DNA of 64,000 nucleotides, from the NCBI RefSeq assembly GCF_017743995.1, contig NZ_JAGHRB010000005.1, positions 1 through 64,000 on the forward strand, given 5' to 3'. The notes beneath the pieces were generated by a model. It made no database searches, was not told where the DNA came from, and saw only the letters and a program-made list of their open reading frames with translations. A program made the position numbers and the translations under genes. This DNA is from Ruegeria sp. R13_0 (lineage in GTDB: Bacteria; Pseudomonadota; Alphaproteobacteria; Rhodobacterales; Rhodobacteraceae). Within the stretch, counting starts at the first letter, position 1. Each line of letters opens with the position of its first letter. Shown one piece after another: positions 63,391 to 64,000 of the stretch.

Positions 63391-63475
63391 CTGCACCGTC
63401 TCCGTTCATAAACTGCCTAAATTATGTGCAATTCAAGGCGCAATTTTTGTGAAACAAGACGGGGCTTTGTGTTTT

Positions 63476-63505
63476 TTGTCAGAAGATTTTCGCGTAAACT
63501 ATAGA
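63476..63505 (+). promoter_or_regulatory. putative promoter of the Lrp/AsnC gene
   Basis: TTGTCA (63476-63481) and TATAGA (63500-63505) are spaced by 18 bases, ahead of AAAGGA and the ATG at 63529. The region between ald and this gene is AT-rich and would hold the Lrp-type binding sites for both directions. Confidence 0.5.
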
Positions 63506-63528
63506 AATCTCGCAAAGGATTTGCAGCA

Positions 63529-63987
63529 ATGAGCCTAGACACGACTGATCGGAAGATACTTTCTGCACTGCAGCGCAATGGTCGAATGTCGAATGCCGAG
63601 CTGTCGGAGCAGGCGAACCTGTCCCCCTCGGCCTGCCATCGCCGGGTACAACGGCTTGAGGCTGATGGCTATATCCGCAACTACGTGGCTTTGCTGGATG
63701 CGCGCAAGATGAATGTACCGACGACTGTCTTTGTCGAGATCACATTGCAAGGCCAGGCCGAAGAAGTTCTGGACGCGTTCGAAAAGGCGGTTTCGCGCAT
63801 CCCGGACGTTCTGGAATGCCACCTGATGGCCGGAACCGCAGACTACATCCTGAAAGTGGTGGCCGAAGATACCGAGGATTTCGCCCGGATCCACCGTCAA
63901 TATCTGTCTCGGCTGCCCAAGGTTGCGCAGATGCAAAGTTCGTTCGCTTTGCGCACGGTGTTCAAGACAACCGCCCTACCGGTGTGA
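63529..63987 (+). CDS. Lrp/AsnC family transcriptional regulator
   Basis: The protein is 152 residues. The N-terminal HTH is DRKILSALQRNGRMSNAELS and NLSPSACHRRVQRLEADGYI; the C-terminal ligand-binding/oligomerisation domain has VECHLMAG-type wording (VLECHLMAGTADYILKVVAE). It is divergent from ald, so by analogy with AldR/BkdR-type pairs it probably activates or represses alanine dehydrogenase in response to an amino acid such as alanine. The gene is complete within 13 bases of the window end. Confidence 0.95.
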   Translation: MSLDTTDRKILSALQRNGRMSNAELSEQANLSPSACHRRVQRLEADGYIRNYVALLDARKMNVPTTVFVEITLQGQAEEVLDAFEKAVSRIPDVLECHLMAGTADYILKVVAEDTEDFARIHRQYLSRLPKVAQMQSSFALRTVFKTTALPV

Positions 63988-64000
63988 ACGGCGCCTATTT

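Overview
The window is high-GC, gene-dense DNA that looks like the chromosome of a marine alphaproteobacterium of the Rhodobacterales (Roseobacter group). The grounds are a DddQ-type DMSP-lyase cupin with its metal ligands in place, plant-type glutamate-cysteine ligase, divergent hemC/hemE, the uvrC-pgsA-moaD-moaE run, DUF2927, SapC and YtoQ family genes, and an intergenic repeat of a kind I associate from memory with this group. No database search was possible, so the taxonomic placement is inference.

Layout. 1-721: initiator tRNA-fMet, an 85 percent identical copy of its 3' part, and tRNA-Ser(GCT). 756-11125 (minus): a MoxR-type envelope cluster (DUF4129, DUF4350, MoxR AAA+, DUF58, SpoIIM-like, RDD), ending in an unrecognised membrane protein and a class III cyclase-ATPase-TPR signalling protein. 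11272-17743: an RpiR-type regulator facing a six-gene catabolic operon (MDR oxidoreductase, DddQ-like cupin, two enolase-superfamily enzymes, a small cupin, a class III aminotransferase) joined by 4-base start/stop overlaps. 17972-25896: hemC, hemE, an alpha-methylacyl-CoA racemase-like enzyme, a YadG/YadH-type ABC exporter, an S49 peptidase, a tiny zinc-ribbon membrane protein, a Na+/Ca2+ exchanger and a pteridine-reductase-like SDR. 26187-30506: uvrC, a DMT exporter, pgsA, moaD, moaE. 30674-35917: a lower-GC DUF2927 gene, an OmpA-family protein with a small coiled-coil partner, ubiA and rsmE.

36243-52437 is the most striking block: a LuxR-type regulator, a structured leader, a 3,268-residue adhesin-like protein (hydrophobic, Gly-rich N-terminal module, ten Ig-like domains, four RTX modules, C-terminal secretion region), then SapC, a TolC-like lipoprotein, a type I secretion ABC ATPase and an HlyD-type adaptor. 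It is a self-contained secretion and surface-display locus. The adhesin gene shows recent internal amplification: a 1,164-bp tandem higher-order repeat, and RTX modules that are mosaics of one another.

52541-64000 holds housekeeping and stress genes: gshA, pheS and pheT (separated by a low-GC ORF and a secreted esterase), ytoQ, a glutathione transferase, an MscS channel, and alanine dehydrogenase facing an Lrp/AsnC regulator. I saw no CRISPR array, insertion sequence, transposase, integrase or rRNA.
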